The notes beneath the pieces are model-generated. The model made no database searches, had not been told where the DNA came from, and worked only from the letters and a program-made list of their open reading frames with translations. Below are positions 26,591 through 34,304 of a stretch of 64,000 bases of DNA, in pieces. The stretch is from the NCBI RefSeq assembly GCF_024753285.1, contig NZ_JANUGW010000014.1:105573-169572 (forward strand), written 5' to 3'. The position numbers and the translations under genes were made by a program. Numbering within the stretch: position 1 is the stretch's first letter; every line of letters begins with the position of its first letter. This DNA comes from Massilia pinisoli (GTDB lineage: Bacteria; Pseudomonadota; Gammaproteobacteria; Burkholderiales; Burkholderiaceae_D).

Positions 26591-27267
26591 ACGGTGTCGC
26601 CGTCGACGTCGCGGGCGAGCAGCTCGTGCTGCTGCCGCAAAAAGCTGTGTACTGGCCGCGCGAAAAAATGCTCGCGATCGCCGACATCCACTTCGGCAAG
26701 GCGGCCGCGTTCCGCTCGTTCGGCATTCCCGTCCCGCACGGGACGACCAGCGAGAACCTCGATGCGCTCGACGCGCTGATCGACGCGACGGGGGCGAACC
26801 AGGTGCTGTTCCTCGGCGACTTCCTGCACGCGCGCGCGGCGCACGCGGCCGGCACACAGGCCGCGATGCTCGCGTGGCGCCGGCGCCGCTGCGACCTCGT
26901 GCTGACGCTCGTGCGGGGCAACCACGACAAGCACGCGGGCGACCCGGCCGCCGTTCTTGCCATCGACCTCGTCGACGAGCCATACACGGTCGGTCCGATG
27001 TCCTTCTGCCACCATCCGGACCTGGACGCACCGGGCTATGTGCTGGCCGGCCACGTCCACCCGGTGTATGTCTTGGCGACACGTTTCGACGCATTGCGCC
27101 TGCCGTGTTTCGTGGTAGGGCCTTGTAGGATGATTCTTCCTTCGTTCGGATCTTTTACCGGCGGACATGTCATGCGTCCCGAGCCCGGCGATCGCATCTT
27201 TATTACCTCCGGGGAAGCCGTGCACAGCGTTCGGCAACGCACCGAACCCGGCGGGAGCGCGGCGTAA
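26587..27267 (+). CDS. pdeM: Ligase-associated DNA damage response endonuclease PdeM
   Basis: Calcineurin-like metallophosphoesterase of 226 aa. Metal motifs are in order: AIADIHFGKAA, LFLGDFLHAR, LVRGNHDKHAG and LAGHVHPVY. It is the last member of the nuclease-ligase-helicase-phosphoesterase module, with a start overlapping the helicase stop. Nuclease or end-processing activity is known for the family, not shown here. Confidence 0.9.
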   Translation: MNGVAVDVAGEQLVLLPQKAVYWPREKMLAIADIHFGKAAAFRSFGIPVPHGTTSENLDALDALIDATGANQVLFLGDFLHARAAHAAGTQAAMLAWRRRRCDLVLTLVRGNHDKHAGDPAAVLAIDLVDEPYTVGPMSFCHHPDLDAPGYVLAGHVHPVYVLATRFDALRLPCFVVGPCRMILPSFGSFTGGHVMRPEPGDRIFITSGEAVHSVRQRTEPGGSAA

Positions 27268-27305
27268 GCTGGTCATATCGACAACAAGATACGCCGGAGG
27301 ACCTC

Positions 27306-28409
27306 ATGGCAACAACCCGACAGACACTGGCTGCGGCCGTCGTGGCCGCGCTGCCTCTCGTCACGCTTCCCGTTACGGCACCCGTGCACGCGCAAGAGCA
27401 TCCGCGCGCGGCCCGGCTGGCACCGCGCATCGACGGCTTCAACGTGGACGAAGTGCGGCGCCTAGAGCCGGGCACCGAACTCAATTTCGACCTGTACGGC
27501 ACGCCGGGCGGCTACGCCACCTTGCGCATCGACGGCGCCACGCGCAACCTGACCCTGACGGAAACGTCGCCGGGCACTTACCAGGGCACGTACACGATCG
27601 GCACGCACGACCGCATCAATCCGGCCAGCGCCGTCACCGCCAACCTGCGCGTCAACAATATGGTGACCACCCGGTTGCTGGCCGAATCGATCGTGCGCGG
27701 TCCCGGTCGAGACGACCGCACCGACCGCACGGCATCGAACATGCCGCACGTCGACCGCTTCGACGTGCGCGGCAGCGATGATCTGGCGCCGGGCAACGAG
27801 CTGAAATTCACGGTGCGCGGCACGCCGAATGCGAAGGTCGAGGTGCAGATCGCCGGCACGCGCGGCATCTTCTTCCTGCCCGAAGTGCGGCCGGGCGAGT
27901 ACAGCGGCCTGTACACGATCCGCCGCGATGACCGTATCGCGCCGGACGCCCCCGTGACGGCCACGATCCGCGCCAACGGCCGCTATTCGACGGCGACGCT
28001 GGGCCAACCGCTGATGGCGGGCGGCAGCGGCCAGGGCATCAACCCGCCGGGCACGCAGCCGCGCGTGGCGCGCTACTGCACGAATTGCGCGACGGTGGAA
28101 GCCGTCAACGTGGTGCAGGTGAGCGGCGACGGCAGCTATCTGGGCACGGGCGCCGGCGCCGTCGTCGGGGGCCTGCTGGGCAACCAGGTCGGCAGCGGCA
28201 GCGGGCGTACGGCGGCCACCGTCGCCGGTGCGGTGGGCGGCGCCCTCGCGGGCCGCGAGATCGAGCGCAACGCCCACACGAGCCAGCGCTACGAAGTCGT
28301 CGTGCGCTACCCGAACGGCGCCACGCAGACCATTCCTTACGAAAACAACCCGGGCTTCCGCGTCGGCGACCGGGTGAAGGTTGCCGATGGCGTCCTGATC
28401 CGCGACTGA
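27306..28409 (+). CDS. Secreted protein with two beta repeats and a glycine-zipper domain
   Basis: A 367-aa exported protein: signal peptide ending APVHAQ, then two copies of a roughly 65-residue unit (about 48-118 and 158-228). They share the pattern PG.EL.F...GTP, ...PG.Y.G.YTI..DRI and AVTANLR/PVTATIR. The C-terminal third has a glycine zipper (GTGAGAVVGGLLGNQVGSG and AGAVGGALAGREIERN) as in 17-kDa surface antigen-like proteins, followed by a small YEVVVRYPNG beta segment. It probably sits in the periplasm or outer membrane. Function is unknown. It is preceded by CGGAGG and ends before a strong terminator. Confidence 0.8.
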   Translation: MATTRQTLAAAVVAALPLVTLPVTAPVHAQEHPRAARLAPRIDGFNVDEVRRLEPGTELNFDLYGTPGGYATLRIDGATRNLTLTETSPGTYQGTYTIGTHDRINPASAVTANLRVNNMVTTRLLAESIVRGPGRDDRTDRTASNMPHVDRFDVRGSDDLAPGNELKFTVRGTPNAKVEVQIAGTRGIFFLPEVRPGEYSGLYTIRRDDRIAPDAPVTATIRANGRYSTATLGQPLMAGGSGQGINPPGTQPRVARYCTNCATVEAVNVVQVSGDGSYLGTGAGAVVGGLLGNQVGSGSGRTAATVAGAVGGALAGREIERNAHTSQRYEVVVRYPNGATQTIPYENNPGFRVGDRVKVADGVLIRD

Positions 28410-28427
28410 GCGGGCGCGCAAAAACAG

Positions 28428-28460
28428 AAAGCCGGCTTCCGCGAGGAACCGGCTTTTTTT
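28428..28460. terminator. Bidirectional terminator between the glycine-zipper and CRP/FNR genes
   Basis: AAGCCGGCTTCC pairs with GGAACCGGCTT (one bulge) and is followed by TTTTTTT on the plus strand. On the minus strand the same stem is followed by a T-rich run, so it can serve both convergent genes. Confidence 0.8.
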
Positions 28461-28499
28461 CGTTCGACTTGCAGATGGGCGGTCAGGGCCGCCGTGCGA

Positions 28500-29357
28500 T
28501 CAGACTGTAGCGAGGACCTGGCCGTCGCCGGAGGAATCCGCTTCGGCCTTGTGCTTGGCGTTCTGCTTGGCACGCGAGCGCGATGGCGGCAGGCGGCGCA
28601 GCGTCTTGAGGGCTTCCGGATCCTTGATGCCGATGGTGCGCTGGTCGACCGTGATGAGGCCGATTTCATTGAACGCGGACAGCGTGCGGCTGACCGTCTC
28701 GAGCGTCAGGCCGAGATAGCTGCCGATTTCGTGGCGGGTCATGCGCAGGTTGAACAACTTGCTCGAATACCCCATCGCGGCGAAGCGTTCCGCCAGCGAG
28801 ATCAGGAACCGCGCCACGCGCGCTTCCGCCGACAAGGCGCCCAGCATGCCGATCATCGCCTGCTCGCGCACCAGTTCGCGGCTCATCACGCCGTACATCA
28901 GGTTCTCGAGCTCGGCGTGCACGCGGCCGAGCGCCGTCAGCTTCTTGAACGGCACGAGGATCAGGTCGCAGTCGGACAGGGCCACGGCTTCCGACGCGTA
29001 GTGGCGCGTGTGGATGCCGTCGACGCCGAGCATGTCGCCCTTCATCGGGAAGCTCAGCACCTGCTCATTGCCGAATTCGTCGATGAGCACCGTCTTGAGG
29101 AAGCCCGAGTTGACGATGTACAGCGTGTCGAACGCCTGGCCGATCGTGTGCACGCGCTGGCCGGTCTTGAACTGTACGTGCTGGAACAACAGCTCTTCCG
29201 TATTCATCGATACGGCGGCCGGGATGTGGAGCAGGTCGCAGACCTCTTTCAGGTTCGACCAGAGACGGCCCTGGCGTTGGCGTCCCGCTTCCATCTGTGA
29301 CGAGTGCAGGGTCGACGGGGCGGCATTGCGTTGTTCTGAAGTTAGCGGGGACTGCAT
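28500..29357 (-). CDS. CRP/FNR-family transcriptional regulator
   Basis: A 285-aa regulator: cyclic-nucleotide-binding-like beta roll (about 50-160), dimer helix and a winged HTH with FNR-like recognition helix MTRHEIGSYLGLTLETVSRT. The beta roll and helix E..SR are close to FNR/Btr, but the N-terminal Cys cluster that holds FNR's 4Fe-4S is missing (only single Cys in KEVCDLL and SDCDL). So oxygen sensing by that cluster is not expected. Two ATGs exist; 29357 has TGGAG at proper distance, while 29363 is too close to it. A basic C-terminal tail is unusual. Its neighbours (NarL regulator, universal stress protein) suggest a role in respiratory or redox adaptation. Confidence 0.85.
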   Translation of the reverse strand: MQSPLTSEQRNAAPSTLHSSQMEAGRQRQGRLWSNLKEVCDLLHIPAAVSMNTEELLFQHVQFKTGQRVHTIGQAFDTLYIVNSGFLKTVLIDEFGNEQVLSFPMKGDMLGVDGIHTRHYASEAVALSDCDLILVPFKKLTALGRVHAELENLMYGVMSRELVREQAMIGMLGALSAEARVARFLISLAERFAAMGYSSKLFNLRMTRHEIGSYLGLTLETVSRTLSAFNEIGLITVDQRTIGIKDPEALKTLRRLPPSRSRAKQNAKHKAEADSSGDGQVLATV

Positions 29358-29715
29358 ACTCATCTCCAGGGTTTAGGATTTCAAAGAAGCAAGCTGCGGT
29401 CCGGTGGTGCCGTTGCGGTGCTTGGCATCGCGCTGAAGGCTGGATACGGATATGGACCGCAGGCAAGTCGAAACGCTGAAGTCAGTATGCCAACACGAGT
29501 CCGGCATTAATATCAGCAACGGCTGAATGTGCAGTAGGAGAGTACGTCAGCGTGTAGGAATTTTCTTACTGCCGATGGCGCATCGAGAGGGAAAGCGGGG
29601 AAGCGGGGAAGCGGGGAGAGGACAACGGCAACGAACCGCCCTGCATGGCGGAGAAAGTCGCCGGGACAGGGCACAGATGACGCCGTCGAATGTCACCCTG
29701 CGTCGTACGGCGCCG
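29358..29715. other. Intergenic region between the CRP/FNR and NarL-type genes
   Basis: 358 bases without a supportable gene. It contains a small tandem repeat at 29595-29618 (three copies of GCGGGGAA/G). I saw no FNR box (TTGAT-N4-ATCAA). Confidence 0.4.
29595..29618 (+). repeat. Three tandem copies of an 8-bp unit
   Basis: GCGGGGAA, GCGGGGAA and GCGGGGAG follow directly on each other. It is probably a slippage product; no function is suggested. Confidence 0.6.
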
Positions 29716-30360
29716 TCAGGCTTTCATTGGCGCCAGCAGACGATGCGCCACCGCGTACTGGACCATTTCCGACAGCGACGTCATGCCCATTTTCTGCATG
29801 ATGCGCGTCTTGTGCGTGCTGACCGTCTTGACGGACAGGTGCAGGTTGTTGGCGATCTCCGTAATCGATTTGCCGCCCACGAGGAGGGAGAATACCTCGA
29901 ATTCACGGTCGGAGAGCTGCTTGTGCAGCAGTTGTTCGTTCGGCGCCATGATGTTCAGCGCCAGTTGTTCGGCCACTTCCGTGCTGATGTACGGCCGGCC
30001 GCCCGCCACCTTGCGGATCGCGCCGACGAGCTGCGTGCCCGCACTTTCCTTCGTCAGGTAGCCCTGGGCGCCGGCGCGGATGGCGCGTACGGCGTACTGC
30101 TCTTCCTCGTGCATCGTCAGGATCAGGATCGCGAGCTTGGGCGCCTCGCTGCGCACCTGGCGGATCAGGTCGACGCCGCTGCGGCCCGGCATGGAGAGGT
30201 CGAGCAGTAAAAGATCGAAGCCGCCCTGGCGCACCAGCGACAGCACTTCGAAGCCGTTGGTGGCCTCGCCGACGATCTCGATGTCGAGTGCGCCGTCGAG
30301 AATACGCTTGAGACCCTCGCGCATGATCGTGTGGTCGTCGGCGATGACAATGCGAATCAT
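29716..30360 (-). CDS. NarL/FixJ-family response regulator
   Basis: DNA-binding response regulator of 214 aa. Receiver at 1-120 with acidic pocket IADDH, phospho-Asp54 in LLLLDLSMPGRSG and conserved Lys in YLTKESAG; LuxR-type HTH at about 145-210 with LSDREFEVFSLL and SVKTVSTHKTRI. No kinase is adjacent, so the partner is encoded elsewhere. It is transcribed in the same direction as the universal stress and CRP/FNR genes around it. Confidence 0.92.
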   Translation of the reverse strand: MIRIVIADDHTIMREGLKRILDGALDIEIVGEATNGFEVLSLVRQGGFDLLLLDLSMPGRSGVDLIRQVRSEAPKLAILILTMHEEEQYAVRAIRAGAQGYLTKESAGTQLVGAIRKVAGGRPYISTEVAEQLALNIMAPNEQLLHKQLSDREFEVFSLLVGGKSITEIANNLHLSVKTVSTHKTRIMQKMGMTSLSEMVQYAVAHRLLAPMKA

Positions 30361-30486
30361 AAAGTATCCGTATGGATCAATTGTAAAATAGAAGGTAAAA
30401 AGATATCACAGCAGCAACACTGCCGTTGCCTTTTTTTGCACAATGCCCGCTGTCCGATACGGCAGCGGCGACTCGGGGGGATACAC

Positions 30487-30951
30487 TCAGGTGCCGGGCT
30501 CCCGGATCAGGCGGTGCACGAGCACGGGTTTGGTCGTATGGGACAGCACCTTGTTGGTTACGCTGCCGAGCAGCAATTGTCCCCAGCCACTGCGGCCGTG
30601 CGAGCCCATGAAGATCAGGTCACAGTGTTGCTGTTCCGCCACGTCGACGATCTTCAGCGCCGCCGCGTCGGAAAACACCGTCATGCACGCATGCTTGAGG
30701 CCGCAGCCTTCCGCCGAGCGCATGACCGACCCCATGTATTCGAGGCCCAGGCGCTGCATCTGCTCGACGTATTCCTCCTCGCTGGGATAGGCGGGCGGCA
30801 CGATTTCGACGTAGACAGGGTACTGGTACTCGGGCGCGACGAACAGGGCGAGCACTTCCGCGCCCATCTGCTGAGCGAACTTGACCCCGGCGCAGGCGGT
30901 ATGTTGCGATACCGTCGAGCCGTCGGTGGTAATCAGGATCTTCTGGTACAT
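30487..30951 (-). CDS. Universal stress protein (UspA family)
   Basis: A single-domain 154-aa Usp. The N-terminus YQKILITTDGSTVSQ holds the first strand and conserved Asp. The ATP-binding pattern Gx2Gx9GS/T is complete in MGSHGRSGWGQLLLGSVTNK, so it should bind ATP. A GGAGG site precedes the ATG. It is expected in the cytoplasm under starvation, oxygen limitation or redox stress; the nearby CRP/FNR and NarL genes fit this. Confidence 0.92.
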   Translation of the reverse strand: MYQKILITTDGSTVSQHTACAGVKFAQQMGAEVLALFVAPEYQYPVYVEIVPPAYPSEEEYVEQMQRLGLEYMGSVMRSAEGCGLKHACMTVFSDAAALKIVDVAEQQHCDLIFMGSHGRSGWGQLLLGSVTNKVLSHTTKPVLVHRLIREPGT

Positions 30952-31320
30952 GGTGAGTCCTCCCTCACGTCACGCTACACTCCCATTGTAGTTCGCGTTG
31001 GCCTTCTTGGCAGAACGTAAATGGTTGATCTTGCTCAGTGATATGCTTTGCTATTCGCGAGCAAATACCGCTTGTCACAAATTCCTCCGCGATAAAAAAA
31101 TACAACAGATACTTTGCGAAATTATTCAGAAATGGCTGTAAAAGATTGTCGACAGGCCAAGATTACTCACGAATCGGCAACGCGGGCATTTCAGAAGATT
31201 TACCTACGGCAACCACACTGATACACTCGTCGGAAATTCTTACCGTCAGCGACCTGACGGCAGCCGTACCGCACACAGCAAAGATCATCGCGATATTTAA
31301 ATTATGGAGAAGCAGGGACT
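30952..31320. other. Divergent intergenic region between usp and cheZ
   Basis: 369 AT-richer bases that must hold divergent promoters. A minus-strand TACAAT near 30992-30997 could be the usp -10. On the plus strand GGAG at 31304-31307 serves cheZ. An open frame from 31038 overlaps the cheZ start and has no ribosome site, so it is not called. Confidence 0.4.
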
Positions 31321-32178
31321 ATGACCGACGCCGCTGACGATTTCGACGCACTATTCGAGGAAGTGGCAGCGCAGCGTGCCAGCGCACCCGCAGCCGCTCC
31401 ATCTCCCGCCCCCGAGCCCGCTGCCGGCGGCGACAGCGGCGACACGGACGACCTGGAGGCCTTGTTCGACCAGGTCGCGGCCACCAACGCGCCGGCGCCG
31501 GCCGTCGTGCCCGCTCCGGCAGCGCCGGTCGCCGCAGCGGTCGAGGCCCATGGGGAAGAACACGAAAAAGGCATGTACGAGCGTCTCGGCGGCATCGTGC
31601 GCCTGCTGCACGACTCGCTGCGCGAGCTGGGCTACGACAAGGCCCTGACCGAGGCATCGTCCCAGATCATGGACGCGCAGGACCGCCTGGAATACGTCGC
31701 CAGCTTGACCGAACAGGCCGCCAACAAGGTCTTGAACACGCTGGACGACGGCATGCCGGCCCAGGATCTGCTGTCGAAGCAGGCCAAGGACATGGAAAAC
31801 CGCTGGGACGACCTGTTCGCAGGCAAGCTCTCGATCGAACAGTTCAAGGCGCTGGCCGGCGACTCCCGCCAGTTCGCCCAGATCGTGTCGGAAGCGACGG
31901 AAGCCGAGAAGGCGCGCCTGCTCGAGATCATGATGGCCCAGGACTTCCAGGACATCACCGGCCAGCTGATCAAGAAAGTGGTCGTCATCACCAAGACGGT
32001 CGAGAACGAGCTGACCCAGTTGCTGAAGGACAGCGCGCCGCCGGACGTCAAGGAAAAGCTGGCGCAGAAACAGGCCGCACAGGAACAGCCGCAGCCGCTG
32101 ATGTCGGGTCCGTCGGTGCCGACCGTGGCGCTCGACCAGGACAGTGTCGATGATCTTCTTGCCGATCTGGGATTCTAA
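31321..32178 (+). CDS. cheZ: Chemotaxis protein phosphatase CheZ
   Basis: Dephosphorylates CheY-P. The 285 aa start with an acidic, Ala/Pro-rich segment with two DDFDALFEEV/DDLEALFDQV-like repeats (1-75). The CheZ four-helix domain follows, with the catalytic helix MMAQDFQDITGQLIKKVV, where Asp and Gln are the expected catalytic residues. A linker then leads to the C-terminal CheY-binding peptide SVDDLLADLGF. The two N-terminal repeats look like copies of that C-terminal peptide and may be extra CheY-binding motifs (inference). The stop overlaps the cheA start (TAATG). No cheY, cheW or receptor gene is adjacent. Confidence 0.92.
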   Translation: MTDAADDFDALFEEVAAQRASAPAAAPSPAPEPAAGGDSGDTDDLEALFDQVAATNAPAPAVVPAPAAPVAAAVEAHGEEHEKGMYERLGGIVRLLHDSLRELGYDKALTEASSQIMDAQDRLEYVASLTEQAANKVLNTLDDGMPAQDLLSKQAKDMENRWDDLFAGKLSIEQFKALAGDSRQFAQIVSEATEAEKARLLEIMMAQDFQDITGQLIKKVVVITKTVENELTQLLKDSAPPDVKEKLAQKQAAQEQPQPLMSGPSVPTVALDQDSVDDLLADLGF

Positions 32179-34085
32179 TGGATGAAATGCTCAAGGATTT
32201 CGTCGTCGAGGCGATGGATCTTGCTGCGAATGTTGAAGAGCATCTGCTGCACCTCGAACGCGATCCCAATAACAAGGAAACGCTGAACGCGGTGTTCCGC
32301 TCGTTCCACACCATCAAGGGTGGCGCGGGTTTCATGGGGCTGCCGGCGCTCGTCGCCGCCTGCCACCTGACGGAAAACCTGTTCGACGCGCTGCGCACCG
32401 GCGCGGCCCCCGTCACGCCCGCCGCGATCGAAGCGTCGCTGCAGGCTTCCGGCTTCGTGGCCGACCAGCTGAGCGACCTGAACAATGGCGCCACGCCGGA
32501 CCAGCTGCCGCAGATGCCGGCCGACCTCGAGCGCATGCTCAAGGAAGCGATCGCCGGCAAGGACGCCGCGCCAGCGCCGAAGGCGGCTCCGGCTCCGGCC
32601 GCGGCTGCACCGGCGCCTGCCGCTGCGCCGGCACCGGTGGCCGCGCCTGTCGCCGCCCCGGCCGCCGCGCCAGGCGCCGACGGCCTCGACTGGGAAGCGA
32701 TGTACATGGCCGTCGTCCCGCCGGGCACCTATACGCCGAGCGCGGCGCCTGCGGCCGTTGCGGTCGTCGAGGCTGCCGAGGTCGCCGCACCCGTGCAGGC
32801 CGCGCCGGCCGAAGCTGCCGCTGCCGCTGCCGCCGCCGGCAAGCCGGGCTGGGATGGCGTCGAGCGCCGCAACGAGGCCAAGCCGGCCGCCAGCGGTCCC
32901 GCGAAAGACGAGAGCATCCGTATCGACGCGGTCAAGCTGGACGCACTGCTGGAAGTCGCGGGTGAATCCGTGCAGGCAGCGAACCAGGCGGCCGTGCTGC
33001 TGGAGCGCCTGTCGCAGTTCAAGTTCGAAGGCCAGGCCGCCACGCTGATGGCCACGTTGACGGAAACGCTGGAGCGTGCGTCGCGTTACTCGGCCGAGCT
33101 GCAGCGCGCCACCTTGGCGACCCGCATGCAGCCGGTGGGCCGATTGTTCCAGAAATTCCCGCGCCTCGTGCGCGAGCTCGCGAAGGACCTGGGCAAGGAC
33201 GTCGAACTGACCATCGAAGGCGCCGAGACGGAAGTCGACCGCGTCGTCGTGGACAGCCTGTACGACCCGCTCGTGCACATGCTGCGCAACGCGCTGGACC
33301 ACGGCGTCGAGTCGCCGCAAGACCGCCTCGCCAACGGCAAGCCGGCCAAGGCGTTCATCCTGCTGAAAGCGTGGCAGGAAGCGAACAGCGTCATGATCGT
33401 GCTGCAGGACGACGGCCGCGGCATGGACCCGGCCAAGCTGCGCAAGAAGGCCCTCGAAAAGGGCCTGATCGGCGACAACCAGGCCACCAGCGACGACGAG
33501 GCGTACCAGCTCGTGTTCCTGCCGGGCTTCTCGACGAAGGAAGTGGCGTCGTCGGTCTCGGGCCGCGGCGTGGGCATGGACGTGGTCAAGACGGCCGTCG
33601 AGAAGAACCGCGGCGCGATCCGCATCGACTCGAACCTGGGCACGGGCACGAAGTTCTCGATCCGCCTGCCGATCGAACTGTCGATCGTGCCGACGATGCT
33701 CGTGTCGACGTCGGGCGCGCAACTGGCGCTGCCGATGGCCGTCGTCGAGCGCGTCGTCGAACTGCCGGAGACGTTCATGCAGGTCGGCGGCGCCCCGGTG
33801 CTGAAAGACCAGGGCCGTCCGCTGCCGGTGCGTTCGCTGGCGCTGTCGCTCGGCTACGAGGAGTGCGTGGAGCGCGTGGGCATCGTCATCAACGCCCCGC
33901 AGCCGTACATCATCGCGGTGGAAGCCGTCGACGGCACGGCCGACCTCGTGATCAAACCGATGACGGCGCTGAACGTCGACGGCATCACGGGCACGGCACG
34001 CTCGGCGGAAGGCTCGCTCGTGCTGGTCGTCGGCCTGTCGTTCCTCATGGACGGTTGCCGTACGACGGTCCGGTTGGCGGCATAA
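32178..34085 (+). CDS. cheA: CheA-type chemotaxis histidine kinase lacking the P2 domain
   Basis: A soluble 635-aa kinase. P1 (Hpt) at 1-105 with phospho-His44 in FRSFHTIKGGAGF; a long Ala/Pro linker (about 125-215) where P2, the CheY-docking domain, would normally be; P3 dimerisation (about 250-310); P4 ATPase with HMLRNALDHGVE, VLQDDGRGMDP and GRGVGMDVVK; P5 CheW-like domain to the end. It is translationally coupled to cheZ. Absence of P2 and of cheY/cheW nearby suggests the pair serves partners elsewhere. A strong terminator follows. Confidence 0.9.
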   Translation: MDEMLKDFVVEAMDLAANVEEHLLHLERDPNNKETLNAVFRSFHTIKGGAGFMGLPALVAACHLTENLFDALRTGAAPVTPAAIEASLQASGFVADQLSDLNNGATPDQLPQMPADLERMLKEAIAGKDAAPAPKAAPAPAAAAPAPAAAPAPVAAPVAAPAAAPGADGLDWEAMYMAVVPPGTYTPSAAPAAVAVVEAAEVAAPVQAAPAEAAAAAAAAGKPGWDGVERRNEAKPAASGPAKDESIRIDAVKLDALLEVAGESVQAANQAAVLLERLSQFKFEGQAATLMATLTETLERASRYSAELQRATLATRMQPVGRLFQKFPRLVRELAKDLGKDVELTIEGAETEVDRVVVDSLYDPLVHMLRNALDHGVESPQDRLANGKPAKAFILLKAWQEANSVMIVLQDDGRGMDPAKLRKKALEKGLIGDNQATSDDEAYQLVFLPGFSTKEVASSVSGRGVGMDVVKTAVEKNRGAIRIDSNLGTGTKFSIRLPIELSIVPTMLVSTSGAQLALPMAVVERVVELPETFMQVGGAPVLKDQGRPLPVRSLALSLGYEECVERVGIVINAPQPYIIAVEAVDGTADLVIKPMTALNVDGITGTARSAEGSLVLVVGLSFLMDGCRTTVRLAA

Positions 34086-34120
34086 ACGACGCCGACATCA
34101 TTTTTGCTACAAAGCTACGA

Positions 34121-34152
34121 AAAGCCTGCGCAGGAAATGCGCAGGCTTTTTT
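34121..34152 (+). terminator. Rho-independent terminator after cheA
   Basis: A perfect 10-bp stem (AAGCCTGCGC at 34122-34131 with 34139-34148) is followed by a run of seven T. Confidence 0.9.
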
Positions 34153-34160
34153 TATTTGCA

Positions 34161-34182
34161 TGTTTGGATACTCGTCCAAACA
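34161..34182. promoter_or_regulatory. Dyad upstream of leuC
   Basis: TGTTTGGA and TCCAAACA form a perfect 8-bp dyad with a 6-nt centre (34161-34182), about 75 bp upstream of the probable leu promoter. It could be an operator; the regulator is not known. Confidence 0.35.
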
Positions 34183-34244
34183 AAATTTTCGTATGGATGA
34201 GTTCATTGGAATAATCGTGCTCGAAGGGCCTTGCTTCCGCAGTG

Positions 34245-34261
34245 CACAAATATGGCATAAT
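34245..34261 (+). promoter_or_regulatory. Probable leuC promoter, extended -10
   Basis: CATAAT at 34256-34261 is preceded by TGG, making an extended -10 element. No good -35 is seen at 17 bp (TTGCTT lies 19 bp upstream). Transcription would start near 34268. The leader lacks Leu codons, so no attenuation peptide is apparent. Confidence 0.4.
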
Positions 34262-34304
34262 CAAAGACCATGCCCGCATAAGCGGTCGTTTCACTGGATT
34301 TGAC

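Noticed and set aside
29527..30210. Plus-strand frame of 227 codons
   Set aside because: Mostly antisense to the NarL-type regulator; the remainder covers a simple repeat.
31136..31168. Sigma-28-like TAAA/GCC elements upstream of cheZ
   Set aside because: Spacing is 13 instead of about 15 and the -10 box matches poorly.
31038..31337. 99-codon frame upstream of cheZ
   Set aside because: No ribosome site, overlaps the cheZ start, translation without recognisable features.
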